In this document: positions 1-5,735 of the stretch, one piece after another
How the letters are laid out: every line of letters starts with the position of its first letter
Position numbering within the stretch: position 1 is the stretch's first letter
Origin: JBJKRW01 sp046704445
Lineage (GTDB): Bacteria; Patescibacteriota; Microgenomatia; UBA1406; GWC2-37-13
Reading direction: 5' to 3'
Assembly (NCBI GenBank): GCA_046704445.1
Contig: JBJKRW010000066.1
Span: forward strand, 1 to 8,222
Length of the DNA stretch: 8,222 bases
The notes under the pieces: generated by a model
Database searches by the model: none
What the model was told of the DNA's origin: nothing
The model's input: the letters and a program-made list of their open reading frames with translations, nothing else
Made by a program: the position numbers and the translations under genes

Positions 1-915
1 ATGTGGGGTATGGGTTCGTGGAGCGGGTCTCGCGATGAAGAATCATCCCGTGCGTTACAGCTTGCCGTTGACCTCGGGATAAATTTTTTTGACACCGCAT
101 GGGTGTACGGAAACGGACACAGCGAGAAACTGCTCGGGAAGCTGTTAAAACACAACTCCGGCAAAAAACTTTATGTAGTGAGCAAAATTCCTCCTAAAAA
201 CCTCCAGTGGCCCATGAAACCCGAATACTCCTTACACGAAACTTTTCCGAAAGATCATATGATCGAATACGTCAAAAAAAGCCTGCACAACCTCGGGCTT
301 GAGAAAATCGACCTTATGCTGCTACATGGCTGGGACGACAGCTGGGCAGACAACCCCGAATGGAAAGAGGGGGTACGGGATCTCAAACAAAAAGGATTTA
401 TAGATGCATTCGGTATGAGCATAGACCGTTGGGAACCGGAAAATGCCGTAGCCGCCATACAGACCGGTCTGGTCGATGCGGTCGAAGTGATCTACAACAT
501 ATTTGACCAGGCACCGGAAGACAAATTATTTTCCGTATGCGAACGGTTCGGCGTCGGAATAATTGCGAGAGTCCCCTTTGACGAAGGCTCGCTTACCGGC
601 GCGCTCACTCCGGAAAGCAAATGGCCAAAGAACGATTGGCGGAATCTTTACTTCGGTCCGGAAAATCTCCCGCCGACTCTTGAACGGATTAATAAACTAA
701 AGTCTGTTCTTCCTGCAAATATAACTTTACCCGAAGCAGCTTTGCGTTTTATACTTACCAACAAACAAATCGGCACCACAATTCCGGGCATGAGACACAC
801 GCAATATGTCAAATCGAATATTATGGCGAGCGAAAAAGGACCCTTGAACGCAGAGCTTTTCAATGCGCTACGTACGTTCAGATGGGACAGAAAACCAACG
901 CCGTGGGCAGGATAA
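1..915 (+). CDS. Aldo/keto reductase, N-terminus cut by window edge
   Basis: Predicted NAD(P)H-dependent aldo/keto reductase (TIM barrel, cytoplasmic) that reduces aldehydes or ketones; the substrate is unknown. The catalytic tetrad is readable in the visible 304 residues: Asp31 in FFDTA, Tyr36 in VYGNGHSE, Lys62 in VVSKIPP and His109 in LMLLHGWDD. The C-terminal half has the expected barrel and cofactor-binding segments, including GTTIPGMRH, the usual place of the late cofactor-contacting loop. The ATG at base 1 is probably internal: the family normally has about 15-20 residues before the WGMGSW-like segment, holding the first beta hairpin and a GxGTWG motif, so I call it 5'-partial. It ends with TAA and converges on the SDR gene with only 5 bp between the stop codons, so the two transcripts probably overlap at their 3' ends. 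Family is certain; subfamily is not assignable. Confidence 0.9.
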   Translation: MWGMGSWSGSRDEESSRALQLAVDLGINFFDTAWVYGNGHSEKLLGKLLKHNSGKKLYVVSKIPPKNLQWPMKPEYSLHETFPKDHMIEYVKKSLHNLGLEKIDLMLLHGWDDSWADNPEWKEGVRDLKQKGFIDAFGMSIDRWEPENAVAAIQTGLVDAVEVIYNIFDQAPEDKLFSVCERFGVGIIARVPFDEGSLTGALTPESKWPKNDWRNLYFGPENLPPTLERINKLKSVLPANITLPEAALRFILTNKQIGTTIPGMRHTQYVKSNIMASEKGPLNAELFNALRTFRWDRKPTPWAG

Positions 916-920
916 CCCGA

Positions 921-1595
921 TTATTTACTCATTCTGTTAACGACTATTTCGTCCGGAGATACTCCCTCTGTTTCCGAAAGAAAAAAAACAATCTCCGTCA
1001 ATTTTCCGACATCCATATATGCGGATGAATCAACCTCGGGCTCGTTGCGGTAGAGTTTTGTTTTTACGCCTCCCGGAAAAACCGATATGACCCTTATGCC
1101 GTTTTTTTTCGCTTCAAGACGAAAGCTGTCCGCAAAACCTTTTAAACCGAACTTTGTCGCGCAGTACATTGTATGGTTCAAATACCCCATCCTTCCTGCT
1201 GACGAATTCATAAAGACGATTGTTCCGGATTTTCTTTTTGCCATTTCCGGATATACCATTTGCGTGATACGGATATGGGTTTTCAAGTTAGTCTCAACGA
1301 TTGCATTAAGCTGTTCCTCGGTGTTTTCCTCAAACGGTTGAATAAAAGTAATCCCCGCGTTATTCACAAGCACGTCAACCGGATGGCTCATTATGGATCG
1401 CCGAAGTTTTTCAAGTGTTTCACGCGCAGTAACATCGCCTGTAACCACTAAAATATTCTGTCTGTTTTCGAATTCCTTCAATCCCTCCGCATTTCTTCCG
1501 TTCAGAATCAGGAAATAATTTTTTTTTGCATACATGCGGGCAAGTGCTTTCCCTATCCCGCTTGATGCGCCTGTGATAAGAATTGTTTTTGTCAT
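921..1595 (-). CDS. Short-chain dehydrogenase/reductase (SDR)
   Basis: 224-residue classical SDR, a soluble NAD(P)-dependent oxidoreductase. Visible motifs are the Rossmann cofactor loop TGASSGIG (residues 8-15), NNAG (78-81), catalytic Ser131 in MNSSAG, and Tyr144/Lys148 in YCATK, with the usual 13-residue Ser-Tyr spacing. PGGVKTKL (174-181) is the conserved segment after the active site. At 224 residues it is slightly short but complete, and most like the broad-substrate ketoacyl-reductase-like group; the substrate cannot be told. It lies 20 bp downstream of the GNAT stop codon on the same strand, probably in one transcript. Unlike its neighbours it has a Shine-Dalgarno-like GAAGGG 8 bp before the ATG and no -10 box next to the start, as expected for an internal operon gene. 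The stop (TAA) is 5 bp from the convergent aldo/keto reductase stop. Confidence 0.92.
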   Translation of the reverse strand: MTKTILITGASSGIGKALARMYAKKNYFLILNGRNAEGLKEFENRQNILVVTGDVTARETLEKLRRSIMSHPVDVLVNNAGITFIQPFEENTEEQLNAIVETNLKTHIRITQMVYPEMAKRKSGTIVFMNSSAGRMGYLNHTMYCATKFGLKGFADSFRLEAKKNGIRVISVFPGGVKTKLYRNEPEVDSSAYMDVGKLTEIVFFLSETEGVSPDEIVVNRMSK

Positions 1596-1603
1596 ATATA
1601 TGG

Positions 1604-1609
1604 CCCTTC
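1604..1609 (-). promoter_or_regulatory. Shine-Dalgarno sequence of the SDR gene
   Basis: Minus strand reads GAAGGG, then 8 bases (CCATATAT), then the SDR ATG at 1595. It begins just after the GNAT stop codon (1616-1618). The GGG could pair with the CCC immediately upstream in a tiny CCC-GAA-GGG hairpin, probably too weak to matter. It is the only clear ribosome binding site I can see among the complete genes of the window. Confidence 0.6.
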
Positions 1610-1615
1610 GGGTTA

Positions 1616-2077
1616 TTATAACTCTTTTTCAAATACAAATTCGTGCTTGTCAAACCCATGCTTTTGATAAAACGATTGGGCGGAAGTATTTTTTATCAAT
1701 GCAGACAGTTTTACCGTTTTTGCCCCACGGAGCTTTGCCTCGCCGATAAATGCGTTAATTAATGCCGTCCCTATTCCTTGTTTCCTGTACTGTTCTTCAA
1801 CATACACATTTTCTATTTCCGCCATGTGGGGTTTTTTTCTTGCTTTGTATATATAGGTATATCCGCAAACATAACCGGTAAGCACACCGTCTGTTTCGGC
1901 AACATAAACTATTCCCGTCTTTCCGTGAATCCTCTTGATAAAATATTGCGTGCCTGCTCCGGACAACGTCCAGTTCAAAGAATAGCTGTCGGTGAATTGT
2001 TGTTCGAAACGGAAAAGATTAAGATTCAATGCCTGAATTGCGGACAAGTCTATCGTTGAGGCTTTACGGATACTCAT
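1616..2077 (-). CDS. GNAT-family N-acetyltransferase
   Basis: 153-residue Gcn5-related N-acetyltransferase using acetyl-CoA; the acceptor (protein N-terminus, amine or small molecule) is unknown. The acetyl-CoA pyrophosphate-binding motif A is clear: IENVYVEEQYRKQGIGTAL, with R-K-Q-G-I-G at residues 98-103 on the beta4-alpha3 turn. The C-terminal motif B, SAQSFYQKHGF (132-142), is also typical. N-terminal IRKASTIDLSAIQAL is the usual first strand and helix. Length fits a single-domain GNAT. The start is supported by a TATAAT hexamer ending 6 bases before the ATG, with no ribosome binding site, suggesting a leaderless message. The SDR gene follows after 20 bp and is probably co-transcribed. 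A RimI-like role is possible but not provable from motifs. Confidence 0.9.
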   Translation of the reverse strand: MSIRKASTIDLSAIQALNLNLFRFEQQFTDSYSLNWTLSGAGTQYFIKRIHGKTGIVYVAETDGVLTGYVCGYTYIYKARKKPHMAEIENVYVEEQYRKQGIGTALINAFIGEAKLRGAKTVKLSALIKNTSAQSFYQKHGFDKHEFVFEKEL

Positions 2078-2083
2078 ATTTCC

Positions 2084-2089
2084 ATTATA
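2084..2089 (-). promoter_or_regulatory. -10 box (TATAAT) for the GNAT-SDR unit
   Basis: Minus strand has a perfect TATAAT, then GGAAAT, then the GNAT ATG (2077-2075). A start site 7 bases after the box would fall on the A of the ATG, giving a leaderless mRNA. No good -35 at 16-18 bp and no TGn extension. Confidence 0.65.
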
Positions 2090-2194
2090 CCCTACTGAAA
2101 CTTTCTCCGGAAACCCGCATACTACATGCTGCTCATGCTTACCGCCGTATAGATTCCGTGACGATCCGTTTCGGGATCAAGGGGACGACGACTG

Positions 2195-2755
2195 TCAGGG
2201 CTTTACCCAAAAAGAAGCGCTTACAATAAGAAAAATTCCTATGCTGTTGAGAAGAAACGACAGCAGGATGAACTTTCGGGTAGAAAGCCTTGAAATACCC
2301 ATGAGGCTTACTCCCAGTTCATCGGGTAAGGGAGACGCAATAATAAGCGCTCCGATTACCGGCAAAGTCCAGCTGAAATATTTTGTGTGTACCAGATGAT
2401 GAATTTTTTCTCCGCCGAAATATGCAAACAGGTTTTTTACTTCATCAAATAATGTTTTGCTTCGGATGAACTGGAAAATCGTCAGGTCTCCGACTACCGC
2501 GCCTGTTCCGGCAACAACCGCAAGCATGATCGGCGACAAGGTTTCCGCAAGGATAAGAAGAATAACCGTAGCGGGTGCAATCGTAAACGTAGATACAAAA
2601 AATACTCCCCCGAGAAATGCACCCAGATAACCAAGCTGTCCCATGTGCAGTAAGAGCGAATGAACTCCCGGATCCCGCACCAGAAGAAAAGCAAACAAAA
2701 GACTGACGCACAGAAACGTGAGATTTTTGTACTTATACGACTTAATCAAACTCAT
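2195..2755 (-). CDS. VTT/DedA-like multi-pass membrane protein
   Basis: 186-residue hydrophobic protein with about five predicted membrane segments (roughly residues 10-27, 42-60, 62-86, 128-142 and 160-181). It recalls the VTT (SNARE-associated/DedA) superfamily: a GYLGAFLGGVFF segment, a reentrant-like TIAPATVILLILAE stretch, GAVVGDL with Asp90, and a SPLPDELG segment (141-148) followed by MGISRLSTRKF and a last helix. DedA proteins are linked to lipid scrambling or undecaprenyl-phosphate recycling; whether that applies here is inference. It is shorter than typical DedA (about 200-220 residues), so it may be a small CPR-type variant. It begins 20 bp after the adenosine-specific kinase gene but has its own extended -10 box, so it may be transcribed both by read-through and separately. 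The stop codon is TGA. No terminator with a T-run follows. Confidence 0.65.
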   Translation of the reverse strand: MSLIKSYKYKNLTFLCVSLLFAFLLVRDPGVHSLLLHMGQLGYLGAFLGGVFFVSTFTIAPATVILLILAETLSPIMLAVVAGTGAVVGDLTIFQFIRSKTLFDEVKNLFAYFGGEKIHHLVHTKYFSWTLPVIGALIIASPLPDELGVSLMGISRLSTRKFILLSFLLNSIGIFLIVSASFWVKP

Positions 2756-2761
2756 TCATTC

Positions 2762-2770
2762 AGTGTAGCA
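2762..2770 (-). promoter_or_regulatory. Extended -10 box (TGC-TACACT) of the VTT gene
   Basis: Minus strand reads TGCTACACT, then GAATGA, then ATG. The TGn extension and 6-base spacing predict transcription starting at the ATG itself. It lies in the 20-bp gap after the adenosine-specific kinase stop codon; no Shine-Dalgarno sequence is present. Confidence 0.6.
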
Positions 2771-2775
2771 GATAT

Positions 2776-3258
2776 TTACAGTTTATACCCTATTTTCCGC
2801 AGGAATTCATTTCTGTCCTTCTTCTCTTCGTCCGTTTCCGTACCCGAAGGGCTTCCCCCGTCTATCACCCCCAGTATTCCGCTTCCCTCTTCGGTTTCCG
2901 CAACAACAATTTGGGTGGGATTTGCCGTTGCACAAAATATATGAACAATCTCGGAAATACTCTTAATCCTGTTCAAAACATTTACAGGAAACGCGTTTTT
3001 GAGAAATATAAATAGAGAGTGACCCGACGCGACGTTTTTTGCATTGATCACGGCAAGATTTACCATCTCGTCATCCGTTCCAGACGTGCGTATTTTCCTG
3101 GGCCCCGACGCTTCACAAAACGCAAGTCCGAATCGGATTCCCGGAACGGCTTCTACCAGTGTTTCATGTACGTCCTCCACTGTTTTGATAAAATGTGATT
3201 GAGCCAAAATAAAATTCACCTCTTCCGGTTTTTGAATTTTAACCAGTTTTGTTTTCAT
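2776..3258 (-). CDS. Adenosine-specific kinase family protein (COG1839)
   Basis: 160-residue protein that I recognise as the adenosine-specific kinase family (PF04008/COG1839), known mainly from archaea and thermophilic bacteria, with a structure from Pyrobaculum. Conserved blocks run the whole length: KIQKPEEVNFILAQSHFIKT (7-26), FGLAFCEASGPR (43-54), ASGHSLFIFLKNAFPVNVLN (77-96), EIVHIFCATANPTQIVVAET (103-122) and GSGILGVIDGGSP (125-137). The family is reported to bind or phosphorylate adenosine; the physiological role is not settled. I chose the ATG at 3258 because the family alignment starts at MKxKxVKI, because TATACT ends 6 bases before it, and because the only in-frame upstream alternative is a TTG at 3294. 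It follows the MscS gene after 43 bp and precedes the VTT gene by 20 bp. The sequence appears intact. Confidence 0.88.
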   Translation of the reverse strand: MKTKLVKIQKPEEVNFILAQSHFIKTVEDVHETLVEAVPGIRFGLAFCEASGPRKIRTSGTDDEMVNLAVINAKNVASGHSLFIFLKNAFPVNVLNRIKSISEIVHIFCATANPTQIVVAETEEGSGILGVIDGGSPSGTETDEEKKDRNEFLRKIGYKL

Positions 3259-3264
3259 GGCATA

Positions 3265-3270
3265 AGTATA
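3265..3270 (-). promoter_or_regulatory. -10 box (TATACT) of the adenosine-specific kinase gene
   Basis: Minus strand has TATACT, then TATGCC, then the ATG at 3258. The spacing is the same 6 bases as in neighbouring genes, and there is no Shine-Dalgarno sequence. A weak TTGGTT lies 18 bp upstream as a possible -35. Confidence 0.55.
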
Positions 3271-3301
3271 TCCTAAGTTGTGAAATAAAACCAACGTACG
3301 G

Positions 3302-4156
3302 TCATTTTTTCTGATAAATTACCCGTTGAGGAAAAGGTATTTCTATACCTTCCTTATCAAAAGCAATCTTAAGACGTTTACGAAACTCTCCGGCAACATC
3401 CCATTGACGCAAAGGCTTCGTATCCCCAAGTATTTTAATCATTACCGAAGAATCGGCAAAATCGTCCACGCGCAGAAATTGAGGAGGCTGCAGGATATCG
3501 TGTTTCCATTTCGGATCTTTGGCCATATCGTTTCCCACCTCGTTAACCACACGTATGACTTTTTCCATATTGGATGAGTACGAAACACCGATATTAAGAT
3601 TAACCCTCGCAAACTCCTTTGACAGATTGGAAGACCGCTTGATTTCACCGTTCGGCACATGATGCACCGTTCCGTCAAGATCGCGCAGCACGGTCATACG
3701 AAGCGTGATATCTTCAACCAACCCGCACGTATCGTCCAGACATGCCACGTCACCAACACGGTAATGATTTTCCAGAATAATAAAAAGGCCCGAGATGACA
3801 TCCCGAATCAGATACTGTCCTCCGAAACCCAACGCAAGCCCCGCAACTCCGGCAGCCGCAAGCAACGGACCTATGTCAATTCCAAGAGCGGACAATACAA
3901 TCATTCCTCCCAATACATAGACAAGGATATTGGTTGCATTCGTAAAAATCCTGATGATTGTCTCTGTTCGTTTTTTACGCTCGTCTTTCCTTAAAGACTT
4001 ATTTTCCGACATCATCTTTCCAATACTTACTCTTATAAAAATGCCCGAGATTCTTCTTAGAACAATAACCGCGGCCAAAATACCGACCAACCGGACGATG
4101 GTATAAATAATACTTAACAAAACTGAACTTGTGAGACCGAACGGCAATGGATTCAT
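3302..4156 (-). CDS. MscS-family small-conductance mechanosensitive channel
   Basis: 284-residue membrane protein that should form a heptameric osmotic-release channel, opening under membrane tension. Three predicted helices: TM1 about 10-33, TM2 about 70-91 and TM3 about 95-128. TM3 carries the pore signature AAAGVAGLALGFGGQYLIRD, with alternating small residues lining the pore, followed by the beta-domain segment ENHYRVGDVACLDDTCGLVE (129-148), where VGD and GxVE are family hallmarks. HHVPNGEI (165-172) and the terminal EIPFPQRVIY are also characteristic. The length matches the three-helix core MscS type. A charged stretch at 50-65 (KSLRKDERKKR) separates TM1 and TM2. The stop is TGA, at the normal family C-terminus, which argues for the standard genetic code. 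The start is supported by an extended -10 TGT-TAGCAT ending 6 bases before the ATG. It lies 43 bp downstream of the DUF6958-like gene. Confidence 0.93.
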   Translation of the reverse strand: MNPLPFGLTSSVLLSIIYTIVRLVGILAAVIVLRRISGIFIRVSIGKMMSENKSLRKDERKKRTETIIRIFTNATNILVYVLGGMIVLSALGIDIGPLLAAAGVAGLALGFGGQYLIRDVISGLFIILENHYRVGDVACLDDTCGLVEDITLRMTVLRDLDGTVHHVPNGEIKRSSNLSKEFARVNLNIGVSYSSNMEKVIRVVNEVGNDMAKDPKWKHDILQPPQFLRVDDFADSSVMIKILGDTKPLRQWDVAGEFRKRLKIAFDKEGIEIPFPQRVIYQKK

Positions 4157-4162
4157 AGCCGT

Positions 4163-4171
4163 ATGCTAACA
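4163..4171 (-). promoter_or_regulatory. Extended -10 box (TGT-TAGCAT) of the MscS gene
   Basis: Minus strand reads TGTTAGCAT, then ACGGCT, then ATG. The TGn extension and the 6-base spacing match the other leaderless-type starts. A TTGCAT lies 18 bp upstream as a weak -35. Confidence 0.6.
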
Positions 4172-4190
4172 AAAGATGCGTAAAAGATGC
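4171..4190. repeat. Two 9-bp direct repeats, period 11, at the MscS promoter
   Basis: AAAAGATGC occurs at 4171-4179 and again at 4182-4190, one helical turn apart, directly upstream of the MscS -10 box. Such spacing suits an activator or repressor binding one DNA face, but two copies are a weak signal. Confidence 0.4.
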
Positions 4191-4199
4191 AAGCGGAAT

Positions 4200-4475
4200 T
4201 TATGGAGCCATAGAGTATAAAACGTCTGTTTTTCCTTTTCTGCAAATAAGCTTCCGTGCTTCCAAATCAAGACGTACAACCTCCACATACCAAGGGACGG
4301 ATCCGGAGAGGTCCTTTCCGACCTCTTTTTCTACAAAATCCAAAAGTTGTGTGTGAGTAAGGGTTTTATGTACTAATAAAAATCCGATTATCGCGGATTT
4401 AATGCGTTCGTAATTATGTTTGCTTATGTGAACTCCTGATTTTCCCTGAGGATGCAATGTGAGGATTTTTTCCAT
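4200..4475 (-). CDS. Small DUF6958-like protein, winged-helix-like
   Basis: 91-residue protein of unknown function. Its opening, KILTLHPQGKSGVHISKHNY (3-22), and the later GSVPWYVEVVRLDLEARKLI (58-77) look like the DUF6958 family as I recall it; the match is from memory. The middle (23-52) reads as two helices, one of them containing LTHTQLLDFVEKEV, and with the LDLEARKLI helix and a terminal beta hairpin it resembles a small winged-helix fold, so DNA or nucleic-acid binding is possible but not shown. There is no signal peptide or membrane segment. It is complete, ends with TAA, and lies 161 bp downstream of the kinase-like gene and 43 bp upstream of the MscS gene, all on one strand. The start is supported by TAACTT ending 6 bases before the ATG. 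Confidence 0.7.
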   Translation of the reverse strand: MEKILTLHPQGKSGVHISKHNYERIKSAIIGFLLVHKTLTHTQLLDFVEKEVGKDLSGSVPWYVEVVRLDLEARKLICRKGKTDVLYSMAP

Positions 4476-4481
4476 AACATC

Positions 4482-4487
4482 AAGTTA
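4482..4487 (-). promoter_or_regulatory. -10 box (TAACTT) of the DUF6958-like gene
   Basis: Minus strand has TAACTT, then GATGTT, then the ATG at 4475. It is a weaker -10 match, at the same 6-base spacing. TTTTCA lies 16 bp upstream as a possible -35. No Shine-Dalgarno sequence is present. Confidence 0.45.
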
Positions 4488-4525
4488 ATTTATTTGCCGT
4501 TGCTGAAAACCAACTGAATAGTTAC

Positions 4526-4540
4526 TCAATCATCGATTGA
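4526..4540. repeat. Inverted repeat upstream of the DUF6958-like gene
   Basis: TCAATC-ATC-GATTGA is a perfect 6-bp inverted repeat with a 3-base centre. Allowing one bulged A, the arms extend to 8 bp. It is nested within CGTTGC (4498-4503) and its complement GCAACG (4555-4560). It lies just upstream of the predicted promoter, so it could be an operator, or a folded 3' tail of the kinase-like gene's transcript. No T-run follows, so it is not a standard terminator. Confidence 0.4.
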
Positions 4541-4596
4541 AGTATTGCATCGAGGCAACGAGAATTGTCCAGTCCACAGAGAAGGTTATCTGCTGT

Positions 4597-4609
4597 CGCA
4601 AATGTTGCG
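4597..4609. repeat. Short inverted repeat CGCAA-ATG-TTGCG
   Basis: A 5-bp perfect inverted repeat with a 3-base centre, 28 bp past the stop codon of the kinase-like gene. It could be a small hairpin in that gene's 3' end or a protein site. No T-run follows on either strand. Confidence 0.3.
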
Positions 4610-4636
4610 TGCGTCCTGGATATTATTTCAACATCT

Positions 4637-5482
4637 CTAAATATTCTCCTTTACGGTTCTTATATTGATTGACCTTTCTACTCTGTTGATTCTTTCGAGT
4701 CTTTGAATCAATACAGAATACCCGATGCTCGTCTGAATCAAATCTTTCTCTTTTGCATATGCAGGATCGACGAGAATCAACCTGCTCCCCCCTCCTCCTT
4801 CAACAATAGACAGGTTGTTCTGCCCTAATAGATCCAAATACCGATTATGCTCTAGAATTTGATTAACGCGCCGGGCAAACCCTGCAAACTGTAAAGAAAG
4901 ATAAGGGTCGGATTGTATTCTATTAATCAATTCCGCCTCGGTTAGATCATTAAAAAAACATCGAAGTTTCTCTTCAACAAAAGGCTGGACTATTGCATAC
5001 GCAGATAGTCCTAAAAAGGGAGCATTGAGAATGATGTAAGTCTCGGGCATGATCAAGCCCGGGACATCTTCAAAAAATGAACATAACTCGCCATATTCCC
5101 TTCTTCTTTTTGCCACTAATTCGATAATTTCATCTTGTGTAAGTCCGAGCGATTCCCTTTGTATTTTAATTGCATTTGGTCCCGCTTTGTTTCCCTGTTT
5201 AAATATATCCGCGTCTCCTCCTCCATCAATTAATTCCAGCGTTCCTTTCAAAGGGACATTCTTTGTGCGTTGAAACCGGGTAACCAGATGTTCTTCTAAA
5301 TCCGGCAATAAACTTCCTATCAGATTGATCCCCGCTCTCAACCGCAGATAACGTGGAAAATGAGAGCTTGTTATTGTCTGAATCATCTCCAATCGGGATC
5401 TTTTTCCCTTATCAATTATGGATATCGAGGCTAAATCCAATGCCTGCAAACACAGAGGGGATGTTTTTACCGATTCAACCAT
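4637..5482 (-). CDS. Uncharacterised protein with kinase-like motifs
   Basis: 281-residue soluble protein that I cannot place in a named family. Its motif order recalls an atypical protein-kinase-like fold. There is a Gly-rich segment, LIDGGGDADIFKQG (84-97), then AIKI with Lys106 in the place of the ATP-binding lysine, a helix with Glu129, and a beta-rich stretch leading to a hinge-like AIVQPFVEEKL (163-173). Next come LDLLGQNNL (216-224), with Asp217 and Asn222/223 like a catalytic loop, and LILVDP (235-240), with Asp239 where the metal-binding Asp would be. The usual HRD and DFG motifs are absent, so it may be an atypical small-molecule kinase or a pseudokinase. The first 80 residues look helical and have no recognisable domain. 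The gene is the first of the minus-strand block, with a TGT-TATAAT box 11 bases before the ATG. The stop is TAG. The kinase reading is inference. Confidence 0.6.
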   Translation of the reverse strand: MVESVKTSPLCLQALDLASISIIDKGKRSRLEMIQTITSSHFPRYLRLRAGINLIGSLLPDLEEHLVTRFQRTKNVPLKGTLELIDGGGDADIFKQGNKAGPNAIKIQRESLGLTQDEIIELVAKRRREYGELCSFFEDVPGLIMPETYIILNAPFLGLSAYAIVQPFVEEKLRCFFNDLTEAELINRIQSDPYLSLQFAGFARRVNQILEHNRYLDLLGQNNLSIVEGGGGSRLILVDPAYAKEKDLIQTSIGYSVLIQRLERINRVERSINIRTVKENI

Positions 5483-5493
5483 ATGCTTTGGGA

Positions 5494-5502
5494 ATTATAA
5501 CA
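5494..5502 (-). promoter_or_regulatory. Extended -10 box (TGT-TATAAT) of the kinase-like gene
   Basis: Minus strand has TGTTATAAT, a perfect extended -10, with 11 bases to the ATG at 5482. The predicted leader is only about 5 bases, too short for a Shine-Dalgarno sequence. No good -35 is present. Confidence 0.7.
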
Positions 5503-5631
5503 CATTGAGAGTGTCTTAAAGCCTTGTAGCTGTCTTCATTGAGTATTTCAACTCATGAAGGTATTCAACACAAATTCAAGCGCCGTTTTATAAATGCCGT
5601 AAATACTAATGAAGCTTTCGTTTCCGTTTGT

Positions 5632-5653
5632 CTGAACGGCGAGACTTGTTCAG
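5632..5653. repeat. Inverted repeat containing a 12-bp copy of tRNA sequence
   Basis: CTGAAC (5632-5637) and GTTCAG (5648-5653) form a 6-bp stem with a 10-base loop. Bases 5637-5648, CGGCGAGACTTG, are identical to 5742-5753 inside the tRNA-Pro gene (its acceptor/T-arm 3' side), in the same orientation. Confidence 0.45.
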
Positions 5654-5686
5654 CCCGCAGTTTTTGATTCAGCAATCTTATGGAGA

Positions 5687-5706
5687 GGATTACCGCGGTT
5701 TAATCC
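5687..5706. repeat. Inverted repeat GGATTA-N8-TAATCC downstream of the tRNA
   Basis: A perfect 6-bp stem with an 8-base loop containing the palindrome CCGCGG, about 30 bp past the tRNA 3' end. It could help define the 3' end of the tRNA precursor, but there is no T-run for intrinsic termination. Confidence 0.35.
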
Positions 5707-5735
5707 CGCCAAAGACGGAAAACTCTCGGCAAAAG

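Larger units (their letters stand above)
5483..5735. other. Non-coding spacer with small hairpins
   Basis: About 250 bp between the kinase-like gene's start and the tRNA 3' end. I find no credible coding frame. It holds the promoter of the kinase-like gene at its left end and a cluster of short inverted repeats: TGAGT/ACTCA near 5540, CCGTT/AACGG at 5624-5639, CTGAAC/GTTCAG at 5632-5653, and GGATTA/TAATCC at 5687-5706. None is followed by a clear T-run. It could be the tRNA 3' trailer plus degenerate sequence, or a small unrecognised RNA. Confidence 0.4.

Noticed and set aside
2163..2178. GATCC/GGATC hairpin after the VTT gene as a terminator
   Set aside because: It has a 5-bp stem without a following T-run on the minus strand; too weak to call.
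2494..2711. Minus-strand Cys-rich frames of 66-88 residues within the VTT gene
   Set aside because: They are frame shadows of the VTT gene, with composition typical of out-of-frame reading and no start signals.
3259..3294. A longer form of the adenosine-specific kinase starting at 3294
   Set aside because: It would begin with TTG, adds 12 residues that do not fit the family start, and overlaps the TATACT box that fits the ATG at 3258.
2195..3304. Recoded TGA (Gly, as in SR1/Gracilibacteria)
   Set aside because: The VTT and MscS genes both end at TGA at natural family C-termini (MscS right after EIPFPQRVIYQKK), so TGA is a stop here.
921..5482. A single defence or biosynthetic operon covering the minus-strand block
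   Set aside because: The products (kinase-like, DUF6958-like, MscS, adenosine kinase family, VTT, GNAT, SDR) share no pathway I know, and most have their own -10 boxes, so co-orientation alone does not make a system.
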